From Streptomyces sp. BHT-5-2 (GTDB lineage Bacteria; Actinomycetota; Actinomycetes; Streptomycetales; Streptomycetaceae): a stretch of DNA of 64,000 nucleotides. The translations under genes were made by a program, and so were the position numbers. Below the pieces are notes generated by a model. That model made no database searches and was not told the DNA's origin. It was given only the letters and a program-made list of their open reading frames with translations. Location: the NCBI RefSeq assembly GCF_019774615.1, contig NZ_CP081497.1, positions 186,001 to 250,000 on the forward strand, in the 5' to 3' direction. The stretch's first letter is position 1; the number at the start of each line of letters is the position of its first letter. Shown one piece after another: positions 1 to 8,958 of the stretch.

Positions 1-17
1 TTGCCGTGTAGCAGTCC

Positions 18-2607
18 GTCCGCTCCGCGTCCGCGGAGATGCTCCGTCTCGCAGGGAATGGAACGCTGGGGAACCTGTGTCCGCTCCGCGTCCGCGGAGA
101 TGCTCCGAAAAATTGAAGCCGCCGAAGTCGTCTGGCTCGGTCCGCTCCGCGTCCGCGGAGATGCTCCGGTCCACGGTGCAGTCGCACGCCCGCCGTCTCG
201 GTCCGCTCCGCGTCCGCGGAGATGCTCCGTCGAGGATCAGCCCCTTGTAGGGCATGCTGTTGTCCGCTCCGCGTCCGCGGAGATGCTCCGCGGAAGGTTG
301 TCCATCAAACCGGGGCAATTTCGTCCGCTCCGCGTCCGCGGAGATGCTCCGTACCACTCCTCGGCGCCGCACCCGCGGATCCCGTCCGCTCCGCGTCCGC
401 GGAGATGCTCCGCAATGACAAATTCGAACGAAGAGGCTGACGTCGTCCGCTCCGCGTCCGCGGAGATGCTCCGACGCTGGTGTCAACGCCGGGAGTGGTG
501 ACGGTGTCCGCTCCGCGTCCGCGGAGATGCTCCGGCCGGCGGCTGGGATTTGCTCGGGTTCGAGTGGTCCGCTCCGCGTCCGCGGAGATGCTCCGACCTG
601 GCGACGGCCGCAGTCCACCTCATTGAGGTCCGCTCCGCGTCCGCGGAGATGCTCCGGTCCACCGGCTGGAGGAATTGCTGCTGAAGGCGTCCGCTCCGCG
701 TCCGCGGAGATGCTCCATCACTCGTGGTAACAGCCGAGCCCCCGACATGGTCCGCTTCACGTCTGTGGAGATGTGCCGTTCGAGGTGCGAATCATGGGAA
801 TGACGCAGATGTCCGCTCCGCTCCCGCGGAGGTGCTCCGAAGGAACGGGGCGCGCTGATCACGCACCTAGTTTCCGCTCCGCGTCTGCGGAGATGCTCCG
901 CCGATTGCTATCTGGTCACCAGGTTGTATCGGGTCCGCTTCGCGTCCGCGGAGGTGCTTCTTCCTTGGGGTCGGAGAACCAGAGGATGACGTCGTCCGCT
1001 CCGCGTCCGCGGAGATGCTCCCGGGTCCCGGGTGAGGATGCGGAGTTTGACCGCGTCTGCTCCGCGTCCGTGGAGATGCTCCGGAATGGCCCGAGGACCA
1101 CGGCGACTGACCAACGGCCGCTCCGTGTCCGCGGAGATGCTCCGTCCTCCAGACCGATCACTCTGAGGAACTGGCCGTCTGCTCCGCGTCCGTGGAGATG
1201 CTCCGACAATGAGCTGGCCGGGCTGGAGATCGCCTGTGTCCGCTTCGCGTGTGCGGAGATGCTCCGGCGAACAGGACACCGTTCATTGTGCCGGTGAAGT
1301 CCGCTCCGCGTCCGCGGAGATGCTTCGGGCATCCTCTACGACTGCCGTGAGGCTGAACGGTCCGCTCCGCGTACGCGGAGATGCTCCGCCGAGTTCCACG
1401 AACGTGTTGCCACTGGGTCGTCTGCTCCGCGTCCACGGAGATGCTCCGGTCATCCGCGGGGTATCGGAGGGCGCGATCACGCCCGCTCCGCGTCCGCGGA
1501 GATGCACCATCGACCGGTGACCCACGCCGTGTGTTCCTTGGGTCTGCTCCGCGTTCGCGGAGATGCTCCGAAGGTGTTCGGCATCAGCCACACGACGCGC
1601 TGGTCTGCTCCGCCTACGCGGAGATGCTTCGTCCATGCGTTCGGCGAGTTCGATGGCTATGGAGTCTGCTCTGCGTCCGCGGAGATGCTTCGACGATGTA
1701 GTCCACTGCCTGCTCAGGGCGGAGGTCCGCTCCGCGTCCGCGGAGATGCTCCGCGGTTGAGCGCTCAGCTCCTCTTGTCCAAGAAGTCCGCTCCGTGTCT
1801 GCGGAGATGCTCCGACGGGTCCGGGCTCGTACTCGGCGCCGCCGACGTCCGCTCCGCATCCGCGGAGATGCTCCGGCGACGCAGACGGCCCGGGGGTAGT
1901 GCGGCTGGTCCGCTCCGCGTACGCGGAGATGTGCCGCGGTCCGATCAGCCGGTCCTCATGCGGGTCAGGTCCGCTCCGCGCAGGCGGAGATGTGCCGACG
2001 ATGTCGGCGGTGGGCACGGGTCCGCGTCCGTCCGCTCCGCGCAGGCGGAGGTGTGCCGGCGCCGGCGACGTCGTCTCGTGTGCGGGTGACGTCCGCTCTG
2101 CGCAGGCGGAGATGTGCCGTCGACGCTCGCCATGGACTTCGTTCGCACCGTGTCTGCTCCGCGCACGCGGAGATGCTCCGTACAGCTGGTGCACCAACGG
2201 AAATCACTGGCTGTCCGCTCCGCGTCCGCGGAGATGCTCCGGCCCAGGGCAGCCGGACGACGATTTGTGCGGCGTCCGCTCCGCGTCCGTGGAGATGCTC
2301 CGGACGGCTCCTCCGGGAACGCGGGAGTCGGCGGGTCCGCTCCGCGTTCGCGGAGATGCTCCGGCAAAGTACGTGCTGCGGGCGGTGGAGGCGGGGTCTG
2401 CTCCGTGTCTGCGGAGATGTTCCGGCGATGTGGAGCCTCGTCGCCGACACAAAGCGGTCCGCTCCGCGCCCGTGGAGAGGTTCGGGAACAACAAGGGCGG
2501 CTGCGCCGACTGGCGTTGTCCGCTATGCGTCCGTGGAGATGCTTCGCCCCGGCCTTCGGTAGGGTCCCGGAGTGTGCGGTCTGCTCCGTGTTCGCGGAGA
2601 TGTCTAA
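18..2607 (+). CRISPR. CRISPR array, type I-E-like, 43 repeats and 42 spacers
   Basis: Seen: a 29-nt repeat recurs every 61 nt from 18 to 2607. Spacers are 32 nt except one of 31 nt (1389-1419). Each repeat holds a hairpin CTCCGC-GTCC-GCGGAG and ends in ATGCTCCG. Known: a 29-nt repeat with 32-nt spacers is the type I-E format, and the last 8 nt of the repeat form the crRNA 5' handle, so transcription should run rightward. The first eleven repeats (18-656) are identical, while the last three (from 2457) are badly decayed. That places the leader to the left of base 1 and the trailer here. No cas gene is in the window. Long open frames across the array are repeat artefacts. Confidence 0.97.
1908..2119 (+). 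repeat. block of variant CRISPR repeats (R32-R35)
   Basis: Four consecutive repeats (starting at 1908, 1969, 2030, 2091) end in ATGTGCCG instead of ATGCTCCG. The last three also share a changed loop, GCAG in place of GTCC, while the CTCCGC/GCGGAG stem is kept. The change in the last 8 nt would alter the crRNA 5' handle. The repeat at 750 has the same ATGTGCCG end but other differences. Confidence 0.85.
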
Positions 2608-2675
2608 ACCAAGAGAGATCGACCTGTTTGAGCGGATTCCACATGCCTCCGGCATCGTCCGCAGAAGGACGTGTC

Positions 2676-3089
2676 ATGACCAGCGCGACCCCCGTACCCC
2701 CGCCGCCACACGAGGACTTCTGGGAGGAGCACCGGACCTGTTTCCTTACGACAACACGCCCCAATGGCACTCCGCACCTTGTCCCCGTGGGGGTGACCTA
2801 CGACCCGGCAACCCGCATTGCCCGCGTTATCAGCAGTGGCACGAGCAAGAAGGTCCGCAATATCCGCGCCGCCGGCCAAGGGGCCCGCGTCGCGGTCAGT
2901 CAGGCCGAGGGCCGACGTTGGTGCACCCTCGAAGGCACCGCGATTGTCAAAGATGATCCAGAGTCTGTAGCCGACGCCGAAGCGCGCTACGCCCAGCGGT
3001 ACAAGACCCCGCGCCCCAATCCCGAGCGAGTCGTCATCGAGATCACCGTTACCCACGCCATGGGTACTGCCAAGCCTCCTGGCTGGTAA
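2676..3089 (+). CDS. PPOX-class, probably F420- or flavin-dependent, small oxidoreductase
   Basis: A 137-residue protein of the pyridoxamine-5'-phosphate-oxidase-like split-barrel fold. The order FLTTTRPNGTPHLVPVGVTYD, then a VRNIRAAGQGARVAV stretch and a VVIEITVTHAMG end, is typical of the small actinobacterial PPOX/F420 family, which reduce or bind substrates in the cytoplasm. The ATG at 2676 is chosen because GAAGGA lies 7 nt upstream. An earlier ATG at 2643 has no such site. It begins 68 nt after the last CRISPR repeat, so it marks where the array ends. The substrate is unknown. Confidence 0.82.
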   Translation: MTSATPVPPPPHEDFWEEHRTCFLTTTRPNGTPHLVPVGVTYDPATRIARVISSGTSKKVRNIRAAGQGARVAVSQAEGRRWCTLEGTAIVKDDPESVADAEARYAQRYKTPRPNPERVVIEITVTHAMGTAKPPGW

Positions 3090-3119
3090 CTCCGAGAGGT
3101 TGGCGCCTACGTCAACATC

Positions 3120-3299
3120 GTGCAGGTGACCTCCGACGGTGTGGTGGACACGGTTGACGAGCTGTTCCACGGGCGCTGGCTGGTGCTGTGTCAGGGCACG
3201 AAGAATCTGACGGCGGTCGAGGTGGCGGACTCCGCCCGTGACCTGGACACCGGGGTAGTCCTGGACGCGGCCTACACGACAGCCCGGCGACTGAGCTGA
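3120..3299 (+). CDS. short unrecognised ORF after the PPOX gene
   Basis: A possible 59-residue product from GTG 3120, in the same frame as the PPOX gene just upstream and preceded by GAGAGG. The reading (VDTVDELFHGRWLVLCQGTK...) looks protein-like, but no family is recognised. It may be the 3' remnant of a longer gene. Weakly supported. Confidence 0.25.
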   Translation: MQVTSDGVVDTVDELFHGRWLVLCQGTKNLTAVEVADSARDLDTGVVLDAAYTTARRLS

Positions 3300-3396
3300 T
3301 TTTCCTGAAGGTTTCTGACGGGTGTGCCGCATTCCGTAGGTTGGGGTCGAGCAGAAGTCTCCGCTTCGCTTGGGAAATCTTCCCGGTGTGTCTTGC

Positions 3397-4176
3397 TCAC
3401 CTCCGTCTGAGCAGCCTCCTGGTCGCCCGCTCCCGTACGGCGGGGTCTGTGCTCAGCGTGGCGTCGGCGAACAGATGGATCTGCCAGTACAGGTGGAGTC
3501 GACTCTCGGTGGTGGGTTCCTGCTGGTTGGTGAGGGCGAGTACGGGTGTGGGGTCGTCGAGGTCGAGGCGTACGGCGAGGCGGGCGAGGTCGGACCGCTG
3601 GTCGCCGAAGATGGCCAGCTCCCAGTCGATGAGCAGTCGGGATCCGGCGGGTTCACTGAGGAGGTGGCTCGGTTGTAGGTCGTGATGGAGCAGTACTGGC
3701 TGGGTGGCGATGTCGCTGGCGTCGACTTGTTGGTGGAGGAGTCGGGCCGTGGAACGCAATTCCGGGGCGGCTGCTGAGTACGCGTGCAGACGGTCGTGGA
3801 GGTAGTCGGTCCAGCGGTGGTGTTGTCCGGCGCCGGCGAGGCGGCCGAAGTGGGTGCCGGGGATGCAGTGGATGGCGGCCAGCGGTTCGGCGAGTTCCGT
3901 CAGGAACCGGTCGATGGGCACAGGCTTCGCGTGAAGTACGCTCTGGGCGGTCCATGGAGAGGTACTGCTGCCGCTGGACGTGGCGAATAGCTGCGGAGCT
4001 GGGGCATGATGCCGGGCCAGGAGGCGGAGAGCGGCAGCTTCGTTGGCGCCACGGTTTGCGTCGCCGTAGTGCTTGAGGATGTACGGCGTGGGTCCGTCCA
4101 CCGACCAGACGCGGTTGGCCTGGCCGGTGGTGACCTCGCGGGCGTTGGGTGGGACGCGGCCGTCTATGCCGTGCAT
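3397..4176 (-). CDS. APH-family phosphotransferase-like protein
   Basis: 259 residues with the aminoglycoside-phosphotransferase/kinase-like fold. The N-terminal part has the Lys of YILKHYGD, then a catalytic loop HHDLQPSHLL and the metal-binding IDWE. The usual loop is HxDxxxxN. Here His replaces the Asn, which may change metal binding. It is the last gene of the leftward operon, 7 nt after the NUDIX gene. Known family members phosphorylate small hydroxylated molecules such as antibiotics or sugars. The substrate here is unknown. Given the glycosyltransferases upstream, a sugar or glycoside substrate is an inference. A terminal self-resistance role is an alternative. Confidence 0.75.
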   Translation of the reverse strand: MHGIDGRVPPNAREVTTGQANRVWSVDGPTPYILKHYGDANRGANEAAALRLLARHHAPAPQLFATSSGSSTSPWTAQSVLHAKPVPIDRFLTELAEPLAAIHCIPGTHFGRLAGAGQHHRWTDYLHDRLHAYSAAAPELRSTARLLHQQVDASDIATQPVLLHHDLQPSHLLSEPAGSRLLIDWELAIFGDQRSDLARLAVRLDLDDPTPVLALTNQQEPTTESRLHLYWQIHLFADATLSTDPAVRERATRRLLRRR

Positions 4177-4183
4177 GGCGCGG

Positions 4184-4678
4184 TCAGGCTACGTCGCCGA
4201 GGTAGGTGTCGGGCAGCTTGGGCGCCTCGGCGAGGGTGGCGATGGGCTGGCGGATGGCGTGCGGCAGCAGGTTGATGGCGGGGATTTGGCCCAGCGGTAC
4301 CCATTCCAGGCCGGTCTGCACCTCATCCTGGGCGTGGCCGCCGAGTGGGCCGGGATCGCTGGTGGGGGTGCACAGGAAGATCGCTTCGATGCGGTGGGTG
4401 TTGGCTTCGCTTACGGGGTGGTCGTGGTGGGCGCCGATGTATTCACGGAGCCAGAGCAGCCGCTCGACGGTGACGGACAGGCCGGTTTCCTCGTCGACTT
4501 CGCGGCGGACCGCGTCGCCGAGAGTCTCCCCGGGGTGTTGGCCGCCTCCCGGGAGGAAGTAGCACTCCTGGTCTTCCCAGACCGCACGCATGAGGAGGAC
4601 TTGGCCGTGGTGGAGGATGACGGCTTTGGCGGACGTGCGGATTTCAGGGGTGGCGGGTTCGGTCACCTTCTGGTCCAA
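4184..4678 (-). CDS. NUDIX hydrolase
   Basis: 164 residues with a complete Nudix box: G-x5-E-x7-REVDEETGL, starting in GGGQHPGE. Known: the family hydrolyses nucleoside diphosphates linked to another moiety, with the Glu residues of REVDEE binding Mg. It sits 26 nt after the GT2 gene and 7 nt before the APH-like gene in the same leftward operon. A nucleotide-sugar or nucleotide-metabolite clean-up or activation role fits the setting, but that is inference. The C-terminal part (LEWVPLGQIPAINLLP) is typical of ADP-ribose-type Nudix proteins. Confidence 0.9.
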   Translation of the reverse strand: MDQKVTEPATPEIRTSAKAVILHHGQVLLMRAVWEDQECYFLPGGGQHPGETLGDAVRREVDEETGLSVTVERLLWLREYIGAHHDHPVSEANTHRIEAIFLCTPTSDPGPLGGHAQDEVQTGLEWVPLGQIPAINLLPHAIRQPIATLAEAPKLPDTYLGDVA

Positions 4679-4704
4679 CTTCCTTGTATGTGTTGGGTGG
4701 TGCT

Positions 4705-6288
4705 TCAGCGTTCAGTCTTGCCGAAAGTGGTCGGGTGACCGGCGATGCGGCGCAGAATCATCCGCCAGGGGCCGATGAGGCGGATGAACGGTTGGGCGGG
4801 GCTGCTTGCGATCAGCCCCGCGCGGCGACCGCGTGGGGCGGCGGCGATGCGGCTGGTCGGAGGGACGACCGCGGCGTGGAGGGCAGGGACCAGCTTGATG
4901 AGTCGGGCGGTCAGGACGGGGCCGTGCAGCAGGACACCCGCGAGGGCGAGCGCGGAGTACGACGGGCCGGACCAGTAGGCGGAGATGACCGCGGCGGCGA
5001 TCAGTGGGACCCCGGTGAGCCAGACGGCCTCGTCGGTCCATTCCCGGAGTACCAGGAGCGCCTTGCCGATGCGGGAGAGGGCGCTCGGCAGGTGAGCGAT
5101 AGCCCTCGCATGCCGGTCTGGTCGGGCGGACGTGAGGAAGGCGAGCGCGTGGAGGTTGGCTAGGCCGCGCGGCTCGGTATAGGGCTCGTCCAGGACGGCG
5201 ACGGTGGCGGGTGTGATGTCGGCGCCGAGGAGGGAGAGGCGGTGGCCGATGCCGAGATCCTCCATGGGTTCGGGGAAGCCGCCGAGGTCTCGCAGGGTCG
5301 GCAGGTGGACGGTCATGCCGCAGCCGACGCCGTAGATCATTGGCCGCAGCAGTGCCCGAATGGGGTTTGGAATTTGGGTGGTGGTGAGCCATTGCGTCAG
5401 GCGGATGCGGGCGAGTTCGATGCCGAGTGAGCGGCGGAGTTGGTAGAGCCATTCTCCCGCCAGGAACAGGCCGGTTGCGCCGGTCGGGAAGGGGCGGCGG
5501 CCGAGCAGTGGCAGGCGCTGCTGCTGGATGAGGGACGGTGGCCGTCCGGTGAGGGCCCTGTGGCGAGTGGCAGTCTCGGCGAAGGAGGTCAGGGTACGGA
5601 CGTCTGGGACGGCGTCGGCGTCGTAGACGCAGAGAAAGGTGTTGTCCGCATCGTTCTCTTCGCGCCAGCCAAGGGGGCCGAGGATGCCGTCGAGGCGGTT
5701 GACGGCATGGTTGAGCTGTCCGGCCTTGCGGCCACCGATGTCAGGTTGGTGCAGGTGCACCAGGCGCAGCCCGACGGGCGGCTGCTCTTCGGCAAGAGCG
5801 GCGACGGTTTCGCGAGTCGTGAGTTCGGCGTCGTACAGCTCGGTGAGGACGGCGAGGCGCTTCTTCCTGGGAACGGCGTTGACCTGGACTGCGATATCGC
5901 CGCAGTGGGCGCGGGGGAACAGCCCGTGCAGTTGTGCCTCGGTGAGGCGGCTGGCGGCCGCCAGTGCCGGAAGGCGATCACAGTCGCGACGACGGGCCGT
6001 CTCTTCTCGTTCGGTGGTGATGGCGACAACCACTGCTCGTTCTCGTGGGTAGTCGAGGGCGGTGAAGGCGTCGATCGTCTCGGGGGCAAGGGCTTGCTCT
6101 CGGAGCATGGGGAGCAGGACCACCAGCCATGGCCCACCCTCGTCGGCCGGGGCGGGATCTCGGTGTGCGTTGCCCAGGAGCCACCGGGCACAGAGTTCGA
6201 CTGCGACGAGTGCCCAGAGCCCGCGGGCCAGCAGAAGGGCCAGCAAGACGGGGACGGTGTAGTGGAGCCAGAGTTCGGCGATCGTCAT
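4705..6288 (-). CDS. membrane glycosyltransferase, GT2 type
   Basis: 527 residues. There is an N-terminal membrane segment (TVPVLLALLLARGLWALVAV), then a GT-A nucleotide-binding region with VVLLPMLREQ. The DXD-type motif is VYDADAVPD. An acceptor-side stretch GGFPEPMEDLGIGHRL follows, with C-terminal hydrophobic segments around WLTGVPLIAAAVISAYW. This layout matches processive or membrane-anchored GT2 enzymes that add sugars at the inner face of the membrane. The start overlaps the stop of the GT4 gene by 4 nt (ATGA), so translation is probably coupled. Donor and acceptor cannot be told from sequence. Confidence 0.85.
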   Translation of the reverse strand: MTIAELWLHYTVPVLLALLLARGLWALVAVELCARWLLGNAHRDPAPADEGGPWLVVLLPMLREQALAPETIDAFTALDYPRERAVVVAITTEREETARRRDCDRLPALAAASRLTEAQLHGLFPRAHCGDIAVQVNAVPRKKRLAVLTELYDAELTTRETVAALAEEQPPVGLRLVHLHQPDIGGRKAGQLNHAVNRLDGILGPLGWREENDADNTFLCVYDADAVPDVRTLTSFAETATRHRALTGRPPSLIQQQRLPLLGRRPFPTGATGLFLAGEWLYQLRRSLGIELARIRLTQWLTTTQIPNPIRALLRPMIYGVGCGMTVHLPTLRDLGGFPEPMEDLGIGHRLSLLGADITPATVAVLDEPYTEPRGLANLHALAFLTSARPDRHARAIAHLPSALSRIGKALLVLREWTDEAVWLTGVPLIAAAVISAYWSGPSYSALALAGVLLHGPVLTARLIKLVPALHAAVVPPTSRIAAAPRGRRAGLIASSPAQPFIRLIGPWRMILRRIAGHPTTFGKTER

Positions 6289-7316
6289 CGTTCGTCCTCC
6301 AGCAGGCCGTAGACGGAGCGGACTTGATCGGCGATGCGCGGCCAGGCGAAGAGTTCGGCGCGCTCTCGGGCTGCGGCACGTCGTGTGGCATGGGTGGCGG
6401 TGCCGAGTTCGCCGAGCAGGGTTTCGACTGCTTCGCCGGTGCCAGCTGCGTCGCCGGGCGGTGTAAGGAGAGCCGCCAGGCTGTCGCCCGTGTAGTACGA
6501 GATGCCGCCGGTGTCGGTGGCGACTACCGGGGTGCCGCAGGCCAGGGCTTCCAGGAGTGCGTTGTTGGCGGTTGCATCCGTCAGAGGGAGGAGCACGGCC
6601 ACGGCTCGACGGTAAAGCTGAGTGAGGGCGCGTTCGCTGATGCCTTCCAGCACGCGCACGGCCGGGTGCCAGGTGCGCCGGTCGGCCTGACGGGTGACAA
6701 CGACGAGCTCGATGTCATTGCCGTGGCGGCGGTGGAGCCGGTCGTGAACCGTGTCCAGTACGTCCCAATCACGCAGCCACCACCCCACAGTCAGGACCAG
6801 GGGTCGGGTGGCCTCCGGTACGCCTGCTGGCGTGAAGGCGGCGATGTCGATGCCGTGCGGGATCAGATGCACGCGCTCCTCGGGCAGGTGGTCGGCGAAG
6901 AAGGCCCGCTGGTCGGGGGCGAGAGTGATGATCTGGCTTGCGTGTGCGGAGAGTCGCCGCCAGTTCGTGGCCGGCATGAAGCGGGCCAGGTGTGCGGGTG
7001 GCTGGTGATAGGTGACGGCGGTGGGGCCCGGGCGAAGGCGGGAGAACCAGAACTGCTCGTCGCCGTAGAGGACGTGGGCGGGCCCGCGCCTGGCGAGGAC
7101 ACGCGCATCCGTGGCGAAGTGTTCGGCCGGGTAGAAGGGCAAGGGGCAGCGGTGACGAAGCAAGTGGTGGGCTGCAGCGGCGATCTTCCGGCCGGTGATT
7201 CCCCGCGGCGCGGTGAGAGGCTCGGCTTCCGGCAGGTAATCCAGGAGCCGGTCGTAGCCCCCGTGGCGGCTGTGCCAGGGGACACGGACGGCCGAGGCGA
7301 TCACGGTATGCGGCAC
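6285..7316 (-). CDS. glycosyltransferase, GT4 (GT-B fold)
   Basis: 343 residues, GTG start. The C-terminal Rossmann half carries the GT4 donor-site signature NALLEALACGTPVVATDTGG. The linker VHLIPHGIDIAAFTP and LVLTVGWWLRDWD are also typical. Known: GT4 enzymes transfer a sugar from a nucleotide sugar with retention. Its start overlaps the kinase gene upstream by 16 nt and its stop overlaps the GT2 start, so all three are co-translated. Two different glycosyltransferases next to each other suggest at least two sugar additions on one product. Confidence 0.88.
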   Translation of the reverse strand: MPHTVIASAVRVPWHSRHGGYDRLLDYLPEAEPLTAPRGITGRKIAAAAHHLLRHRCPLPFYPAEHFATDARVLARRGPAHVLYGDEQFWFSRLRPGPTAVTYHQPPAHLARFMPATNWRRLSAHASQIITLAPDQRAFFADHLPEERVHLIPHGIDIAAFTPAGVPEATRPLVLTVGWWLRDWDVLDTVHDRLHRRHGNDIELVVVTRQADRRTWHPAVRVLEGISERALTQLYRRAVAVLLPLTDATANNALLEALACGTPVVATDTGGISYYTGDSLAALLTPPGDAAGTGEAVETLLGELGTATHATRRAAARERAELFAWPRIADQVRSVYGLLEDER

Positions 7317-7876
7317 GGTGCCACCGCCCTCGTAGCTGCGGGCAACAGATTCAGGTCTTGGAGTGCCGGTGCAACTGCCGTGGATCTGGTGAGGCGCAGC
7401 ACGGGCAATCCGTGGGGCTTGTTGGGGCCGAGGTGGTGGTACCAGCGGCGGCGGTGATGGTGGTGATGGGCCGGGCCCCAGATGAGGATCGACTCCCGGG
7501 CGAACAGGTGCCGGAAGGTCTCCCGGTTGCCGGCGAACAGCTCCTCGCCGAGGGCGGCTCGCCGGAATGAGCGCTTGAGGAGCCGGGGCAGGCAGGTGCG
7601 CAGGGGGAGGTCGAGCCAGATCGCCAGCTCAGTGTGGCCCAGCAGCATCTCGCCGACAGGGCCGGTGTAGTTGCCGTCGGCGATCCACGTCTCTGCGCCG
7701 AGCGCGTCCCTGACCCGGTTCTGGAAGGTCATGGTGTCAATGGGCGTCCAGCCTGCTCCCCAGAACAGGTTGTCGAGGTCCAGGTGAGGCAGTCCCGTGT
7801 GTTCGGCAATCGCGGCGGCGAGGGTGGACTTTCCGGAGGCCACGGGACCTACCAGGGCGATGCGTTTCGGTATCAC
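7301..7876 (-). CDS. adenylate-kinase-like P-loop kinase
   Basis: 191 residues from GTG 7876, preceded by GGAGG (the frame runs further upstream but without a ribosome site). The Walker A motif is ALVGPVASGKSTLA. PHLDLDNLFWGAGW is the usual substrate-side motif of small nucleotide or shikimate-type kinases and topology-modulation proteins, and LAIWLDLPLRTCLPRLLKR is Walker-B-like. A His-run (HHHHHRRRW) near the C-terminus is odd. The GTG overlaps the stop of the HPr-kinase-like gene (GTGA). It probably phosphorylates a small molecule. The substrate is unknown. Confidence 0.8.
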   Translation of the reverse strand: MIPKRIALVGPVASGKSTLAAAIAEHTGLPHLDLDNLFWGAGWTPIDTMTFQNRVRDALGAETWIADGNYTGPVGEMLLGHTELAIWLDLPLRTCLPRLLKRSFRRAALGEELFAGNRETFRHLFARESILIWGPAHHHHHRRRWYHHLGPNKPHGLPVLRLTRSTAVAPALQDLNLLPAATRAVAPCRIP

Positions 7877-8958
7877 GAGAGCCTCCTGGTAACGGTGTCG
7901 GCGAGGCGTTCCAGCAGGTGGGGAATTCGAACGCCGGCGGTGACCCTGAACACCGGGACGTTCGCGACCAGATCGTCCAGTACCTGACCGGCCTGGGCGC
8001 GCAGACCCTCCATCGACCGGTTCCGATGCGCGAACCACGGGTGGAGCCAGTCCTCGTCGTCCGGGGTGCAGCATGCTGCGGTCAGCTCGGCACGTGCGGT
8101 TTCGCCGTGGAGGCGCTGGATGGTGAGCGGAGTGTCGTCGTCGCGAAGCCGGGGAAGAAGCGCGAGCCGTAGTGGAGCACCTTCGCGCACCTGAGCGGCG
8201 AAGGCGGCGGCGAAGTCCCGCGGGGTGCAGCTCGCCTTCTGATTCGTACCGAACGTGCGGGGAAGCACCCGGTGTGGAGGCAGGGCCTCGTGCGGTGTCA
8301 GGGCCGAAAGTGTGCCTCCGGCGATGCGGATGGACAACGGGACGCCGATGACGTCGGCCGCGTTCTGGGTGAGCATCGCTCGGTCGGAAGCCACCAGGTC
8401 AGCGCCACGGCGGCAGGCGAGGGCGGCGAGCACGGTGGTCTTGCCGGCCGTGGTCGGGCCGGCGATGAGCACTCCGTGCCCTTCGGCGGACGCCGCGGCG
8501 GCGTGGAATGCGCTCCAGCCTCGTTCTTCGCCGCACCGCATCACGACTTCCCGGATGACGCGCAGCACATAGCGCTCTCCGCGGTGGGCATCAGAGTGGA
8601 GGACGACGTGCAGGCGGCCGGTGGAGTCGTGGGCGTAGAGATGGTCCTGGGGCAGATGCGAGCGGGGATGAGGGCGCCACCAGTCCACGTCGCCCACCCG
8701 CGCCCACAGGTACGGTTCGCCACGGAACGGCTCGACGCACCGGCTTTGCACCGTCTGGAGGAGGGCGGCCCGGTCCATGAACAGCTCACGGTTGTGGCGG
8801 ATGCGGATACCGGTCAGACGTCCGCAGGGAGGGGACAGCGCGGTCTCGGGGAGGAAGCTGTGCAGGTGGTTGCGCTGTTCGACGGCGAACTCCTGGTCCA
8901 CCTCGACATCAAAGACGTGTCCGGCGAAGGCGACGGACGTCGTCTTGGTGGTGGTCAT
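7873..8958 (-). CDS. HPr-kinase-like ATP-binding protein
   Basis: 361 residues. The C-terminal half has a P-loop in LIAGPTTAGKTTVLAAL followed by DLVASDRAML, the arrangement seen in HPr kinase/phosphorylase-related proteins. The N-terminal half (FDVEVDQEFAVEQRN...) is not recognised. Known: true HPrK phosphorylates a Ser of HPr, and relatives in actinobacteria act on peptides or unknown partners in biosynthetic clusters, including RiPP clusters. No HPr and no obvious precursor peptide is adjacent here. The start overlaps the stop of the FAD enzyme (ATGA). The role is unknown. Confidence 0.7.
   Translation of the reverse strand: MTTTKTTSVAFAGHVFDVEVDQEFAVEQRNHLHSFLPETALSPPCGRLTGIRIRHNRELFMDRAALLQTVQSRCVEPFRGEPYLWARVGDVDWWRPHPRSHLPQDHLYAHDSTGRLHVVLHSDAHRGERYVLRVIREVVMRCGEERGWSAFHAAAASAEGHGVLIAGPTTAGKTTVLAALACRRGADLVASDRAMLTQNAADVIGVPLSIRIAGGTLSALTPHEALPPHRVLPRTFGTNQKASCTPRDFAAAFAAQVREGAPLRLALLPRLRDDDTPLTIQRLHGETARAELTAACCTPDDEDWLHPWFAHRNRSMEGLRAQAGQVLDDLVANVPVFRVTAGVRIPHLLERLADTVTRRLS

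Noticed and set aside
1..2600. Long open frames on both strands across the CRISPR array, such as a 166-residue and a 304-residue frame
   Set aside because: Their products are the 29-nt repeat translated in different frames (RSASAEMLR, PLRVRGDAP, APRPRRCS). No start signals and no homology.
18..2607. Spacers matching other parts of this window
   Set aside because: I saw no obvious match by eye, but a real search is needed, so nothing is claimed.
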